NCBI GenBank assembly: GCA_003219095.1
Contig: QHPM01000284.1
Span: forward strand, 1 to 12,765
Source: Verrucomicrobiota bacterium
GTDB taxonomy: Bacteria > Verrucomicrobiota > Verrucomicrobiia > Chthoniobacterales > UBA10450
Length of the DNA stretch: 12,765 bases
Direction: 5' to 3'
The translations under genes and the position numbers were made by a program. The notes beneath the pieces are model-generated. The model saw only the letters and a program-made list of their open reading frames with translations. It was not told where the DNA came from and did no database searches. Position 1 is the stretch's first letter; each line of letters starts with the position of its first letter. This document shows positions 1 through 8,877 of this stretch, piece by piece.

Positions 1-460
1 CCGGCGAACCGACAAGCAAGGTTTTCTCCCTGCGAATTCCCTTAAAAAATCGCCGAGCCAGAAAAGGCGGCAGATAGTGATGTGAAAAAAGTAAGGCCAG
101 GTAAAAACAAGGCACGAAGTTGAAAAGAAAAACTCGCGAGATAAAACCGTCCTTGGTCGCGATCAGGTAAATGACGAGCGTCCCAATGCTGGCGACCGTT
201 TGCCGTAAACTGACACGATGTTCCCGCAGAAGATCGGTTTGCAGGGGATAATCGCGCGAGCTGTCTCGTCCCAGATATTCCAGGGTCAACCCCAGCACGA
301 GCAACACACAATAGATGCTGTAACGACGCCAGGTTAGTTCTCCACCCGGGGAGTAAAACTTCACCATCACCCAGACGGCGATCCAGAAGAGTCCGGCGGT
401 AACCCAAATCTGGCAGATTAATAAAAGTCGCCGAAGACCCTCAGAACGCTGGGTGAGCAT
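1..460 (-). CDS. Undecaprenyl-phosphate sugar phosphotransferase (polyprenyl glycosylphosphotransferase), N-terminal part, cut by window edge
   Basis: Reading the minus strand from the ATG at 460-458 gives 153 open codons that run off the left edge with no stop. An in-frame TAA lies two codons upstream (466-464), so this is the first possible ATG. It is preceded by AAGGCGG eight bases away, close to a consensus Shine-Dalgarno and the best one in the window. The protein has four hydrophobic segments (about residues 12-33, 46-62, 88-101 and 109-127), then a basic stretch and the sequence EKTLLVGSP. This is how WcaJ/EpsE-type initiating transferases are built: four helices, then a nucleotide-binding-like domain opening with a LLVG strand, then the catalytic domain, which here lies outside the window. 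Such enzymes load the first sugar phosphate onto undecaprenyl phosphate at the inner membrane. The divergent ligase-family gene at 557 supports a polysaccharide role. The class is likely; the exact sugar cannot be told. Confidence 0.72.
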   Translation of the reverse strand, partial: MLTQRSEGLRRLLLICQIWVTAGLFWIAVWVMVKFYSPGGELTWRRYSIYCVLLVLGLTLEYLGRDSSRDYPLQTDLLREHRVSLRQTVASIGTLVIYLIATKDGFISRVFLFNFVPCFYLALLFSHHYLPPFLARRFFKGIRREKTLLVGSP

Positions 461-478
461 CGCTTAAACCGCCTTGCG

Positions 479-496
479 TGGCGTGAGACTACGCCA
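479..496. other. Perfect 6-bp hairpin in the divergent intergenic region
   Basis: TGGCGT at 479-484 pairs perfectly with ACGCCA at 491-496 across a 6-base loop. It sits between the divergent polysaccharide genes, upstream of both. It could be an operator or leader hairpin, but a stem this short also arises by chance. Confidence 0.3.
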
Positions 497-517
497 TGGC
501 CGTGCCGCTTCAACTCA

Positions 518-526
518 TGCTACACT
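518..526 (+). promoter_or_regulatory. Possible extended -10 promoter for the O-antigen ligase-family gene
   Basis: TGCTACACT matches the extended -10 pattern (TG, one base, then TANNNT) and lies about 30 bases upstream of the ATG at 557. No good -35 box is visible at the usual distance, which an extended -10 can tolerate. This is inferred from the sequence alone. Confidence 0.3.
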
Positions 527-556
527 CTGCGCGATCACGTGTTGAACTGAAAAAAG

Positions 557-2950
557 ATGGAAGAAACGAGTGTCAGCCACGTCATTCATCATCCCGTGCC
601 GGCGCAATGGGCGCGCAGTTTTTTCCTCGCCTGGCTGCCGGTCCTTGCGGTTTTTCTCGGCGGCTCGACCAGCAAGTGGGCCGAGGGAATCATCGTCGCT
701 TTTTTTGGCGTGTTCCTGATTTTCCAGCCACCGCGCCGCTCCCTCGGCTGGAAAATTAATGCCACTTTTTTAGCGTTTGCCCTCTGCGGGCTCGTCAGTT
801 TTTTGCCGCATACCGGGTTCTTCACTCCAGATTGGCGGACGGCACTGACGAACGATTTCGGAATCGCTTTGCCCACTACCGTAACCCCGCAGCCGTGGCT
901 GACCGCTGGTTGTTTCGCCAGTCTCGTCGCCGGTCTGTGCTGGCTTTACCGGGTCTCGGCCCAGCAACTGGAATTGCGAGTGGCCCGTTTTCAGTTGCGA
1001 CTTTTCGCCTCCGGCATCGTTGCGATCGCCGCGCTCAGCATTCTGCTTTACCTCACCCATCATTCGATTCCTTCCTGGAACAATCCGCGCAATTTCGGGC
1101 CCTTCCTCAATCGTAATCAAACCGCCGATCTTTTCGGAGTGACCTCCGTCCTGATTCTCGCCTCGGCCCAGGACGACATTCGGCACGGCCGTAAACGTTG
1201 GGCCCTCTGGGGGATTGCACTGATCATCGTCATCGCGGCCATCTGCCTCAATTTTTCCCGCGCGGGCATCGTTATTCTCGTGGCTGCGAGCGCAATCTGG
1301 ATCGCGACCGTTGCGCTTCGGCTTGGTGCTCCCGTCCGCGCCGGCGCGGCCTGCCGCATCTCGTTAGCGGTTTCATTTCTCCTTCTTCTTCTTAGCGCAC
1401 TCCTGATTGCCGGCGGGCAAACGATAGCCCGTTTTCATCTGCAAAAATTCGCCGGTACCGATTTCTCGTCGGATTTTCGCTGGCCTATCTTCCACGACGC
1501 CTGGCAATTGATCCGCTCTTCGCCTTGGGTTGGTCTTGGCCTGGGTAATTTCGAATCTATTTTTGCCATCTTTCGCGATGCCTCTCACGGCAATACCCGG
1601 GCTTTTCATCCCGAAAGCGATTGGCTTTGGATTTGGTCTGAGCTCGGATGGATAGCATTGCCGGTCATCGTCCTGGGCGCGGTGTTGCTAATTCGGCGCG
1701 TCGCTCCGCTGCAAGTCGGCACCAACCAGCGTTTCCGCCTCGCTGCCTTGATTGGCGCGCTCATGTTTGCCTTGCACGGGCTCGTTGACGTCTCGGGTCA
1801 TCGCGTCGGGACCGCGTATTCCGCGATGTTCTTGCTCGGCCTTTCGCTGCATCGGCCCACCCAACTGCAGGTCTCGAAAACAATCTCATGGACTTTTCGG
1901 TTTCTGGGCGTCGCATTTCTCGCGATTGGTCTTGCCTGGACAACTGCCTGGCGCTCGATCGCGCTGTTGCCCGGCGCGGTCGGGGTCGGCAACGCCAAGC
2001 AGCTCGCCGTTGTCGCCAGTCGCGGATATAATTTTGGCGAGGCGATCAACCTGACGACCCGGGCATTGAATTGGGCCCCGCTCGATTGGGAACTTTATTA
2101 TTTGCGCGCTACCGCGGAGATCGGACAACGTGAGCCGGCGCAGAAGGCGCTGGATGATTTTCGGCGCGCCCGCTTTCTCGAGCCGAATTCCGAGTCGGTG
2201 CCGTTGCAGGAAGGCTTCGCCTGGCTGCGAGCGCGGCCGGACCTTGCTCTGATGGCATGGCGTGAGGCGCTGCGCCGCGCGGGAACAGAACGCAAGGATA
2301 TCTTCCGCACCATTATGTTTACCGCCAAGCTGCGCGATCCGGCGGCGCGCCAGATTATCAGGCAGCTCGCTTTCAGTGAACATGATCTGGCTCTCGTCTA
2401 TTTCGCGCAGTTGAACGCCGAAGAATTTCGGCCCGCCTTCAGTAAGTTTTTCGATGCCGATCCGGACTTGGTCGCGATGAAGCCGGAGGAAAAGCGCGAG
2501 CTTTTCCAGCTTTGGGACAGCCGCGGTGACATCAACGCGCTTATCGCCGCGGTTAACAAACATCCCGATTGGTTGCAATTCACCTGGCGCACCGTCGCGA
2601 AATATCGCGGCAGCTCCGGCGATTTCCGTGGCGCCTGCGAGTTAATGGAGAAATTTGATGCCAACGTTGCTTTCCCGCCGGAGGAAATAGGCCAGTCAAT
2701 CGAGCAGTTGCGCGAGCGAGTTTACCGCAACACGAACAATTTTTCTGCCGCCTACACCCTCTACCGTCAGCAAATGAATCGCGGCTTGATCGACGACGCG
2801 CTCGCCACCATCCGGCATTTTACCGTGGGCAGAAAGCCACCCGCTTATTTCCATTTGCTGGAGGCCCAAGCCTGGGCGGCAAAAAAGAACTGGGAACGTT
2901 CCTGGGACGCGTGGCAGGCATTTGAGAAAGCGAAAGCTTCGAATCACTAA
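557..2950 (+). CDS. O-antigen ligase / polymerase family (Wzy_C) membrane protein with C-terminal helical-repeat domain
   Basis: This 797-residue protein has two halves. Residues 20-470 are a polytopic membrane region of about ten to twelve hydrophobic segments. It contains the usual Wzy_C signatures: GPFLNRNQTADLFG (181-194), NFSRAG (232-237), a periplasmic-loop candidate with SSPWVGLGLGNFE (321-333), and HPESDWLWIWSELG (351-364). The conserved arginine in NFSRAG is Arg235. Residues 490-797 are soluble and made of paired amphipathic helices with TPR-like spacing (for example ALDDFRRARFLEPNS, 531-545). Family members join or polymerise undecaprenyl-linked glycans on the periplasmic face. Bacterial homologues with a TPR tail also include protein O-oligosaccharyltransferases and exopolysaccharide polymerases, so the acceptor is unknown. 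The start follows GAAAAAAG, a poor ribosome site. The gene diverges from the initiating transferase and converges on the next gene with a 23-base gap. Confidence 0.82.
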   Translation: MEETSVSHVIHHPVPAQWARSFFLAWLPVLAVFLGGSTSKWAEGIIVAFFGVFLIFQPPRRSLGWKINATFLAFALCGLVSFLPHTGFFTPDWRTALTNDFGIALPTTVTPQPWLTAGCFASLVAGLCWLYRVSAQQLELRVARFQLRLFASGIVAIAALSILLYLTHHSIPSWNNPRNFGPFLNRNQTADLFGVTSVLILASAQDDIRHGRKRWALWGIALIIVIAAICLNFSRAGIVILVAASAIWIATVALRLGAPVRAGAACRISLAVSFLLLLLSALLIAGGQTIARFHLQKFAGTDFSSDFRWPIFHDAWQLIRSSPWVGLGLGNFESIFAIFRDASHGNTRAFHPESDWLWIWSELGWIALPVIVLGAVLLIRRVAPLQVGTNQRFRLAALIGALMFALHGLVDVSGHRVGTAYSAMFLLGLSLHRPTQLQVSKTISWTFRFLGVAFLAIGLAWTTAWRSIALLPGAVGVGNAKQLAVVASRGYNFGEAINLTTRALNWAPLDWELYYLRATAEIGQREPAQKALDDFRRARFLEPNSESVPLQEGFAWLRARPDLALMAWREALRRAGTERKDIFRTIMFTAKLRDPAARQIIRQLAFSEHDLALVYFAQLNAEEFRPAFSKFFDADPDLVAMKPEEKRELFQLWDSRGDINALIAAVNKHPDWLQFTWRTVAKYRGSSGDFRGACELMEKFDANVAFPPEEIGQSIEQLRERVYRNTNNFSAAYTLYRQQMNRGLIDDALATIRHFTVGRKPPAYFHLLEAQAWAAKKNWERSWDAWQAFEKAKASNH

Positions 2951-2973
2951 CTGCGCCGTAGTTTTCATCGTCA

Positions 2974-3327
2974 TTAGTGTCCGCCGTTGGAGGAAATCGA
3001 AATCGAGTAGGTGATGAAACCGCAAATAGCGGTCATCATCACCATTGCGACGATAAAAACAACATCGGCCGCGCGTTCAATTCGATGCATCCGGCCAAGA
3101 CTGCGGGCCCGCAGCGCCGCATAGGAAAGAAGACACGAAGTGAGAAATAGGAGCGCGTCACTGGCGAGGAAGTCGTCAGCCAAAGTATCGGCCTTGCCCA
3201 GCGTGATCACGACGCGAATGAGCCCTATCACCGTCAGGCAAACACCGACCATCGCCGATGATACCGTGAAGATGTGAATGCAAATGTCTTCTTCCAGCTT
3301 TGTTTTGTTATTGCTGTCCGGACCCAT
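2974..3327 (-). CDS. Small three-helix membrane protein of unknown function
   Basis: This 117-residue protein has three clear hydrophobic segments (about 18-42, 55-74 and 87-109). A short acidic start (KLEEDICIHIF) precedes the first helix, and a charged loop with RARSLGRMHRIER follows the second, which by the positive-inside rule puts that loop in the cytoplasm. The acidic pair DD at 51-52 and the LLSYAALR segment look like family-conserved features of short hypothetical inner-membrane proteins, but I cannot name a function. The ATG at 3327 has only a minimal GGA ribosome site immediately before it. The gene lies downstream of ppdK on the same strand, separated by an inverted-pair repeat, so it may be transcribed separately. 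It reads like a real gene, with coherent helices and normal codon use. Confidence 0.75.
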   Translation of the reverse strand: MGPDSNNKTKLEEDICIHIFTVSSAMVGVCLTVIGLIRVVITLGKADTLADDFLASDALLFLTSCLLSYAALRARSLGRMHRIERAADVVFIVAMVMMTAICGFITYSISISSNGGH

Positions 3328-3406
3328 TCCAGCTTCGACACTTAAGTTTGTTCTGCGTTAGCTGAAAAAATAAGGGGACGTATTTGAGAAAGCAGCGCGC
3401 TTGAAA

Positions 3407-3480
3407 TGGTAGGGACGCATCTCCGAGGCGTCCCATACTTGGTTTTATATTTGGGACGGCTCGGAGAGCCATCCCTACCA
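3407..3480. repeat. Head-to-head REP-like palindromic doublet
   Basis: Two 28-base arms, 3407-3434 and 3453-3480, are inverted copies that match at 24 of 28 positions, separated by an AT-rich 18-base spacer. Each arm opens with TGGTAGGGA and is itself a hairpin: in the left arm GGGACGC (3412-3418) pairs with GCGTCCC (3428-3434). The element lies between the ppdK stop and the start of the downstream membrane-protein gene. It has the form of a REP doublet (BIME) and resembles the elements at 11489-11537 and 11616-11682. Without a U-run it is not a classical terminator, but it could end or stabilise the ppdK transcript. Confidence 0.75.
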
Positions 3481-3504
3481 AAGGACCGCGGACCTTTACG
3501 CGAT

Positions 3505-6300
3505 TTACTTTGCCAGCGCGGCCTGGGCAGCGGCCAGACGCGCGATGGGGACGCGGAATGGACTGCAACTGACGTAGTCGAGCCCCATCCGATGACAGAA
3601 TTTCACTGAATCGGGGTCGCCGCCGTGTTCGCCGCAGATACCGAGCTTGATTTTCGGCCGCGTCTTCCGTCCTTTCTCGATCGCAATTTGCATCAATTGG
3701 CCGACGCCGTCCTGATCGATGGTAGCAAATGGATTGCGCTTCACGATTTCCAACTCCGCGTAATGCGGCAAAAACGAGCCGCTGTCATCGCGGCTCATGC
3801 CAAGCGCAGTTTGGGTAAGATCGTTTGTGCCGAAGCTGAAAAACTCTGCCGTTTCCGCGATCTCGTCCGCAGTGAGCGCGCCGCGCGGCACTTCGATCAT
3901 TGTTCCGACCAAATAATTGAACCTCACTTTTTTCGCGGCCTGCACTTCCTGTGCGACGCGGTGCACGATCTCCACCTGCAATTCAAGCTCTCGTTTAAAA
4001 CCAACCAGCGGAATCATCACTTCCGGGTGCACTTTGGTTCCGCTCTTCTGCACTTCCGCCGCCGCTTCGAAAATCGCGCGCGCCTGCATTTCGGTAACTT
4101 CCGGAAATGAAATTCCGAGACGGCACCCGCGATGGCCGAGCATCGGATTTTGTTCGTGCAATTCGTGGACACGCCGCGCGATCTCTTCCTGGCTGACGCC
4201 GATTTTCTCCGCCAGCGCGCTTTGGGCGGCGTGATCTTGTGGGAGAAATTCGTGCAGCGGCGGATCGAGCAAACGAATCGTCGCCGGCTTTCCCTTGAGC
4301 GCTTTGAAAATCCCAACGAAATCGCTTTTCTGATACGGTAGCAATTTGGCGAGCGCTTTTTGCCGATCGTCCGCTTTACGCGCCAAAATCATTTCCCGCA
4401 TGGCATCGATGCGGTCGCCCTCGAAGAACATGTGTTCCGTTCGGCAAAGCCCGATGCCGCTGGCGCCGAAGGCGACGGCGTTTTCCACCTGCTCTGGTGT
4501 ATCCGCGTTAGTGCGAACACTCATGCGCGTGACTTTGGCGCACCAATCCATCAGCTGATTGAAGTTGCGATAAGTCTCGGTTTTCTGCGCAATTTTGTCG
4601 CCATGGAGCAGACCCTGGATAATTTCCGAGGGAGCGTTGAGCAATTGGTCGGCGTAAACAGTGCCGCTCGTTCCGTCGATCGAGAGATAATTTTCGCCTT
4701 CGCGGAAGATCGCGCCGTTCACTGACATTGTTTTCGCACGATAATCGATGTTCAGGCCCGATGCGCCGCAAATGCACACTTTACCCATTTGTCGCGCGAC
4801 CAGCGCGGCGTGTGAACTGACACCGCCGCGCGCGGTCAGAATTCCTTCCGCCGCGATCATGCCGCGCAAATCTTCCGGTGACGTTTCGACGCGGACGAGC
4901 AACACCTTCTCGCCCTTGTGGGCGGCGGCGGCGGCGCGATCGGCGTTAAAATAAACTCTGCCCGTGGCCGCGCCGGGTCCTGCTGGAAGTCCGCTCGCGA
5001 TCGCCTTCGCGTTCTTCAGAGCAGCGCGGTCGAACACCGGCGCCAGAACTTGGTCGAGCTGATCGGCCGGCACGCGCGTGATCGCGGTTTTCCATTCGAT
5101 TAATTTTTCGCGCACCATGTCGCAGGCGAATTTCACCGCCGCCACGCCAGTGCGTTTTCCGTTGCGCGTTTGCAACATGAAAACTTTGCCATCCTGAATG
5201 GTGAACTCGAAGTCCTGCACATCTTTGAAATGCGCCTCGAGGGCGTGCCGAATCCGCTCCAGCTCAACCAATGCTTTCGGCAAATGTTTCTTCAAATCGG
5301 CTACCGGCTCAGGCGTGCGCACTCCGCCAACCACATCCTCGCCTTGGGCGTTGATGAGAAATTCGCCGTAGAAAACTTTCTCACCGGTGGCGGGATCGCG
5401 GGTGAAAGCCACGCCCGAGCCGGAATTGGCGCCGGTATTGCCGAAAACCATGGCCTGCACGTTCACGGCCGTGCCCCATTCCTGGGGAATGTTGTATTTC
5501 CGGCGATAAACGATGGCGCGATCGTTCATCCACGAACCGAACACGGCGCCGACCGATCCTTGCAGCTGCTCCCAAGGATCATTCGGAAATTGTTTGCCGG
5601 TGCGTTCTTTTACCAAATTTTTGAAACGCGCAACCAGCTCCTTCAAATCCCCCACGCTCAGTTTGGTATCGTCGATGTCCTTGTGATGGCGCTCGTGCTT
5701 GAGTTCGTGGATCACCGTCTCGAACGGCTCGTGGTCTTCTTCCGGGCGCTTTTGCACGCCCATTACGACATCGCCGTACATTTGGATGAAGCGACGATAA
5801 CAATCCCAGGCGAAGCGCTCGTTTTTGGTCGCCTTTGCCACCGCCAGCACGGTCTCGTCGTTGAGTCCGAGATTGAGAATAGTGTCCATCATTCCCGGCA
5901 TGGAATCGCGCGCTCCTGATCGGACCGCCAACAACAACGGCATCGCCTTGGTGTCGCCGAAGGTAGTGCCCATGATTCGTTCCATCCGGCGAATCCCTTC
6001 CTCCACTTCCGCCTGCATTGTCCGGGGATAACTGCGATTGTGCGCGTAAAAGTAAGTGCAAACTTCTGTCGAAATCGTGAAACCTGGTGGTACCGGCAGG
6101 CCGATTCGTGTCATCTCGGCCAAGTTTGCGCCCTTGCCACCGAGCAGTGGCTTCATCTTTCCATTCCCGTCGGCTTTGCCTTCGCCGAAGTAGTAGACAA
6201 ATTTCGCCGGTTTGGTTTTGGAAGCCGGCTTTCTTTTTGTGCGATGACCTAAGGCCCCCTTGGTGGCGGCGTGGCGGGAAGTGGAAGATTTTCGAGGCAT
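3505..6300 (-). CDS. ppdK: Pyruvate, phosphate dikinase
   Basis: This 931-residue enzyme interconverts pyruvate + ATP + Pi with PEP + AMP + PPi in the cytoplasm. All three domains are present. The N-terminal nucleotide-binding domain (about 33-400) carries [10 protein letters not shown] (54-63) and GLPVPPGF (67-74). The swivelling phosphohistidine domain carries [12 protein letters not shown] with the catalytic His at residue 497. The C-terminal PEP/pyruvate barrel carries [17 protein letters not shown] and [10 protein letters not shown] with the catalytic Cys at residue 889. The sequence runs complete to [10 protein letters not shown]. The spacing, the [13 protein letters not shown] start and the His/Cys pair separate it from PEP synthase and from PTS enzyme I. 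The first 30 residues are a Lys/Arg/Ser/Thr-rich extension not seen in the 874-residue clostridial enzyme. The ATG at 6300 has no Shine-Dalgarno, but a TTGACA promoter ends just upstream. No PPDK regulatory kinase/phosphatase gene is nearby. Confidence 0.97.
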   Translation of the reverse strand: MPRKSSTSRHAATKGALGHRTKRKPASKTKPAKFVYYFGEGKADGNGKMKPLLGGKGANLAEMTRIGLPVPPGFTISTEVCTYFYAHNRSYPRTMQAEVEEGIRRMERIMGTTFGDTKAMPLLLAVRSGARDSMPGMMDTILNLGLNDETVLAVAKATKNERFAWDCYRRFIQMYGDVVMGVQKRPEEDHEPFETVIHELKHERHHKDIDDTKLSVGDLKELVARFKNLVKERTGKQFPNDPWEQLQGSVGAVFGSWMNDRAIVYRRKYNIPQEWGTAVNVQAMVFGNTGANSGSGVAFTRDPATGEKVFYGEFLINAQGEDVVGGVRTPEPVADLKKHLPKALVELERIRHALEAHFKDVQDFEFTIQDGKVFMLQTRNGKRTGVAAVKFACDMVREKLIEWKTAITRVPADQLDQVLAPVFDRAALKNAKAIASGLPAGPGAATGRVYFNADRAAAAAHKGEKVLLVRVETSPEDLRGMIAAEGILTARGGVSSHAALVARQMGKVCICGASGLNIDYRAKTMSVNGAIFREGENYLSIDGTSGTVYADQLLNAPSEIIQGLLHGDKIAQKTETYRNFNQLMDWCAKVTRMSVRTNADTPEQVENAVAFGASGIGLCRTEHMFFEGDRIDAMREMILARKADDRQKALAKLLPYQKSDFVGIFKALKGKPATIRLLDPPLHEFLPQDHAAQSALAEKIGVSQEEIARRVHELHEQNPMLGHRGCRLGISFPEVTEMQARAIFEAAAEVQKSGTKVHPEVMIPLVGFKRELELQVEIVHRVAQEVQAAKKVRFNYLVGTMIEVPRGALTADEIAETAEFFSFGTNDLTQTALGMSRDDSGSFLPHYAELEIVKRNPFATIDQDGVGQLMQIAIEKGRKTRPKIKLGICGEHGGDPDSVKFCHRMGLDYVSCSPFRVPIARLAAAQAALAK

Positions 6301-6329
6301 GAATTAAGAGATTGGTGACCGAGCGCGGC

Positions 6330-6357
6330 AAAGTAATTCCCCGACTCGACGTGTCAA
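6330..6357 (-). promoter_or_regulatory. Probable sigma70-type promoter of ppdK
   Basis: On the minus strand a perfect -35 box TTGACA (6357-6352) is followed after 16 bases by TACTTT (6335-6330), a moderate -10. Transcription would start near 6323, giving a leader of roughly 20-25 bases before the ATG at 6300. The location, in the 105-base gap between the Pur-alpha-like gene and ppdK, argues that ppdK has its own promoter and is not simply read from rnr. Confidence 0.5.
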
Positions 6358-6405
6358 CGCACGCACCCGCTTAGCGCGGTACGTCAGTTCGAATAGTAAG
6401 GAATC

Positions 6406-6615
6406 TTATGCCGGCGCGTGATGAGTTGCGCCGAGCACGTCTTCGATGGCGGCGGTGAACTCGTTCGTCCCGGTGCTCGGGACGATGATGGTGTTGCGCC
6501 GGCCATGGGCTTCCTCGGTAATGCGAAGAAATCTTCCCCGATCGTTCTCGCGGAATTCCACATAGAAGTGCTTCCGCTCGATCTGGACCTCCTTCGCTTC
6601 GATAATATGATCCAT
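6406..6615 (-). CDS. Small Pur-alpha (PUR/DUF3276-like) nucleic-acid-binding protein
   Basis: The 69-residue product from the ATG at 6615 has the single PUR-repeat layout: ERKHFYVEFRENDRGRFLRI, a short charged turn with a Gly-Arg-Arg, then NTIIVPSTG and EFTAAIEDVL. That is a four-stranded sheet rich in aromatic and basic residues followed by one helix. Pur-alpha homologues such as Borrelia BpuR bind single-stranded DNA and RNA as dimers. A longer reading from a TTG at 6708 (100 residues) would start 6 bases after the rnr stop, but its extra 31 residues look non-conserved and neither start has a ribosome site. I prefer 6615 because it begins just before the domain. The gene lies about 100 bases downstream of rnr on the same strand, so co-transcription and a shared role in RNA handling are plausible inferences. 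Confidence 0.78.
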   Translation of the reverse strand: MDHIIEAKEVQIERKHFYVEFRENDRGRFLRITEEAHGRRNTIIVPSTGTNEFTAAIEDVLGATHHAPA

Positions 6616-6714
6616 GTCGGGGCGGAGTGTGGCAGGATGCCGGTCATAGGGGAAGGAAAAAATTTGCCTAAATTTCACACCCCAAGCGGCTAACATTTGG
6701 CCGCCCAATTATTT

Positions 6715-6730
6715 TCAGCGTTTGCGCTGA
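6715..6730 (-). other. Hairpin spanning the rnr stop codon
   Basis: TCAGCG (6715-6720) pairs perfectly with CGCTGA (6725-6730) across a 4-base loop, so the rnr stop codon is inside a 6-bp stem. No U-run follows on the transcript, so it is not an intrinsic terminator. It may protect or pause the message ahead of the Pur-alpha-like gene, or be chance. Confidence 0.3.
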
Positions 6731-8877
6731 GAGCGATTCTGACTTGGTCGTAAATCAGCGACTGCAAAATCGATTTGTCGCTTAAATTGGTCTACCCGTG
6801 CGACATGGACGCGTAATTTGTCGCCCACCGCGAAGCTTCGGCGTCTCTGCCGGCCGATAAATCGACGTTGGTCGGGCGAGAAAATGTAAAAGTCATCCGC
6901 TAACGTCGAGACATGGATCAAGCCGGTGAGCAAAATCTCCGGCAGTTCGACCAAAAGTCCGTAATTACGAACGTCGATTACCACCGCGTTGAAGAGCTGT
7001 GGATTGCGTGCCTCCAGTTGTGACTCGAAGAATTCCAACTTCTTCATTTTGACGGCATCGATTTCTGCTTCAGCGGCGTTGCGTTCGGTGGCGGAAATGT
7101 GATCGGCGATAGCCGACAGCTGGGGCATCGCTCGTGAAGTTCGGCGCGGCTGACCACGGTCGGCCAGCGCGCGATGCACCTCGAGATCGGCATAACGCCG
7201 GATTGGACTGGTGAAGTGGGTATAGTTCGTTTTCGCGAGGCCGTAATGCCCCAACGGCGTCGTGGCGTAGCGTGCCCGCTTCAAGCTCTTGAGCAGCGCG
7301 ATCTTGAGCGGATGTTCTTCGGCCGTTCCCGCAATGGCTGCGAGTAATTTCTGCAACTCGGCACGATGCGCCAGGTCGCCCACCCGAATTCCATGTGCCA
7401 GGACAAACTCACGAAATTCCCCCAGCCGCTCCGCGTCCGGATTTTCGTGCACACGATAGACCGTTGGGATCCCGCGGTTTTTGAGCTCGCGCGCCACCGC
7501 TTCGTTGGCAGCCAGCATGAATTCCTCGATCAACTGGTGCGATTCATCATTCTCAACTCGCTCAAATCGAATCGGTTTCCCTTTCTTATCAACGACGACT
7601 TTGACCTCCGGCATGTCGAGATCCAGTGAACCGTGCTCGAAGCGTTTCTTCCGCAGCAATGCCGCCAATTTCCACGCGGTATGCAAACGCTCGCCCAGTT
7701 CATCGCGGGCAGGACTCTTTAAAATCGCGAACGCGTTCTTATAAGTAAGGCGGTGCGTGCTGCGGATCACGGTTCGGGCAAAACGGCTCTGCCGCATTCG
7801 CCCCTTGCGATCGAATTGCAGGAAGACCGAGTGCGTCAGCCGATCCACGTGCGGATTCAGGCTGCAAACGCCGTTGCTCAACCGTTCGGGTAACATCGGA
7901 ACGACACGGTCCGGCAGATAAACGCTATTGCCACGACGTTGCGCCTCCCGATCGAGCGCGCTGCCGGGCCGCACATACGCGCTTACGTCTGCAATGTGCA
8001 CTCCAAGTTGCCAGCCCGCTTTGATCTCTTCGACGTGAATGGCGTCGTCGAAATCGCGCGCGTCATCCGGATCAATTGTGACGATAAATTTACCGCGTAA
8101 ATCCTCGCGACCGTCGATGGCATCGGCGGTCACGGTTTCGGGAACTGCGGATGCTTCCTCGAGGGCAGCGCGCGGAAATTCGATCGGCAAATGGTATTTC
8201 CGGATGACCGAAAGGATGTCCACCCCTGGCGCAGTGCGAGGCCCGAGCAGCTCAATGATGCTTCCTTCCGGATTGACGTGACGCGATTCCCAGGCCTCGA
8301 GTCGGACGACGATTTTGTCGCCAAGCCGCGGCTGACGGCCATTAATTAACGATGGCTGTACGTAAATGTTATGAACGAGCCGCGGATCGTCCGGCACGAC
8401 ATAGAAGAAATTGCGGGTCTGCTGCAGGGTCCCGACGATCGTCTCGTTCGCGCGCGTCAGAATCCGGATGACGCGGCCCTCCGCGCGTGGCGTGCGCGCC
8501 CGCGAAAATTCCGCACCGCGAACGATGCGAGCAACCACGCGATCGCCGTGCATGGCGGTACCGGTGTTTTCCGCCGCAATAAAAAGATCGGACTGCCCCG
8601 GTTTCTCGTTGGTCAAAAAGGCGTAGCCGGCCTCATGCACGCTCAACTTTCCAGTGACAAGATCGGCTGCGTCGGGCAGGATGTATCGATTTTTCCTGAT
8701 ACGCGCGATTTCGCCTTCCTGTTCCAGATCGCGGAGGGCGCGTCGCACTTCGTTACGTCGCTCGGCGCCATAACCAAGCGCGTCCGCGATTTCGATTTTA
8801 TCCATCGGCCGATATTTCGGTTCCCGAATGAGTCGCTGAATCTCTGCGTGCAAATCAGTTTTTCTTTTGCCTGCCAT
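6715..8877 (-). CDS. rnr: Ribonuclease R (RNB-family 3'-5' exoribonuclease)
   Basis: This 720-residue protein has the full RNase R order. A winged-helix-like N terminus (about 8-68) is followed by OB/cold-shock-type segments (about 72-120 and 135-215). The RNB catalytic domain (about 255-570) has the acidic cluster IDPDDARDFDDAI, with Asp269, Asp275, Asp277 and Asp278 as the expected Mg2+-binding set, and HFTSPIRRYADL (554-565). An S1 domain (about 628-708) and a short basic tail end it. It degrades structured RNA processively in the cytoplasm and takes part in mRNA and rRNA quality control. E. coli RNase R is about 813 residues; the shorter basic tail here is the main difference. The MAGKRKTDLH start is followed directly by the winged helix. 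No Shine-Dalgarno is visible before the ATG. RNase II is the alternative, but the winged helix and VacB-like layout favour RNase R. Confidence 0.95.
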   Translation of the reverse strand: MAGKRKTDLHAEIQRLIREPKYRPMDKIEIADALGYGAERRNEVRRALRDLEQEGEIARIRKNRYILPDAADLVTGKLSVHEAGYAFLTNEKPGQSDLFIAAENTGTAMHGDRVVARIVRGAEFSRARTPRAEGRVIRILTRANETIVGTLQQTRNFFYVVPDDPRLVHNIYVQPSLINGRQPRLGDKIVVRLEAWESRHVNPEGSIIELLGPRTAPGVDILSVIRKYHLPIEFPRAALEEASAVPETVTADAIDGREDLRGKFIVTIDPDDARDFDDAIHVEEIKAGWQLGVHIADVSAYVRPGSALDREAQRRGNSVYLPDRVVPMLPERLSNGVCSLNPHVDRLTHSVFLQFDRKGRMRQSRFARTVIRSTHRLTYKNAFAILKSPARDELGERLHTAWKLAALLRKKRFEHGSLDLDMPEVKVVVDKKGKPIRFERVENDESHQLIEEFMLAANEAVARELKNRGIPTVYRVHENPDAERLGEFREFVLAHGIRVGDLAHRAELQKLLAAIAGTAEEHPLKIALLKSLKRARYATTPLGHYGLAKTNYTHFTSPIRRYADLEVHRALADRGQPRRTSRAMPQLSAIADHISATERNAAEAEIDAVKMKKLEFFESQLEARNPQLFNAVVIDVRNYGLLVELPEILLTGLIHVSTLADDFYIFSPDQRRFIGRQRRRSFAVGDKLRVHVARVDQFKRQIDFAVADLRPSQNRSQRKR

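Noticed and set aside
42-407. 121-codon minus-strand open frame at the left edge
   Set aside because: It is in the wrong frame relative to the transferase fragment 1-460, which has four membrane helices and a good ribosome site.
1886-2578. 230-codon minus-strand open frame in the ligase-family gene
   Set aside because: Antisense to a well-supported reading frame, with Arg/Pro-rich shadow composition.
2920-3393. 12-base direct repeat ATTTGAGAAAGC at 2920-2931 and 3382-3393
   Set aside because: Several 12-mer coincidences are expected in a window of this length; flanks do not extend the match.
3407-3480. Intrinsic terminator for ppdK
   Set aside because: The structure has no following U-run and is a symmetric inverted pair like other gaps here, so it is listed as a repeat; an effect on transcript ends remains possible.
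5170-5919. 249-codon plus-strand open frame inside ppdK
   Set aside because: It is antisense to the nucleotide-binding part of a clearly conserved ppdK and shows no domain features of its own; a GC-rich shadow.
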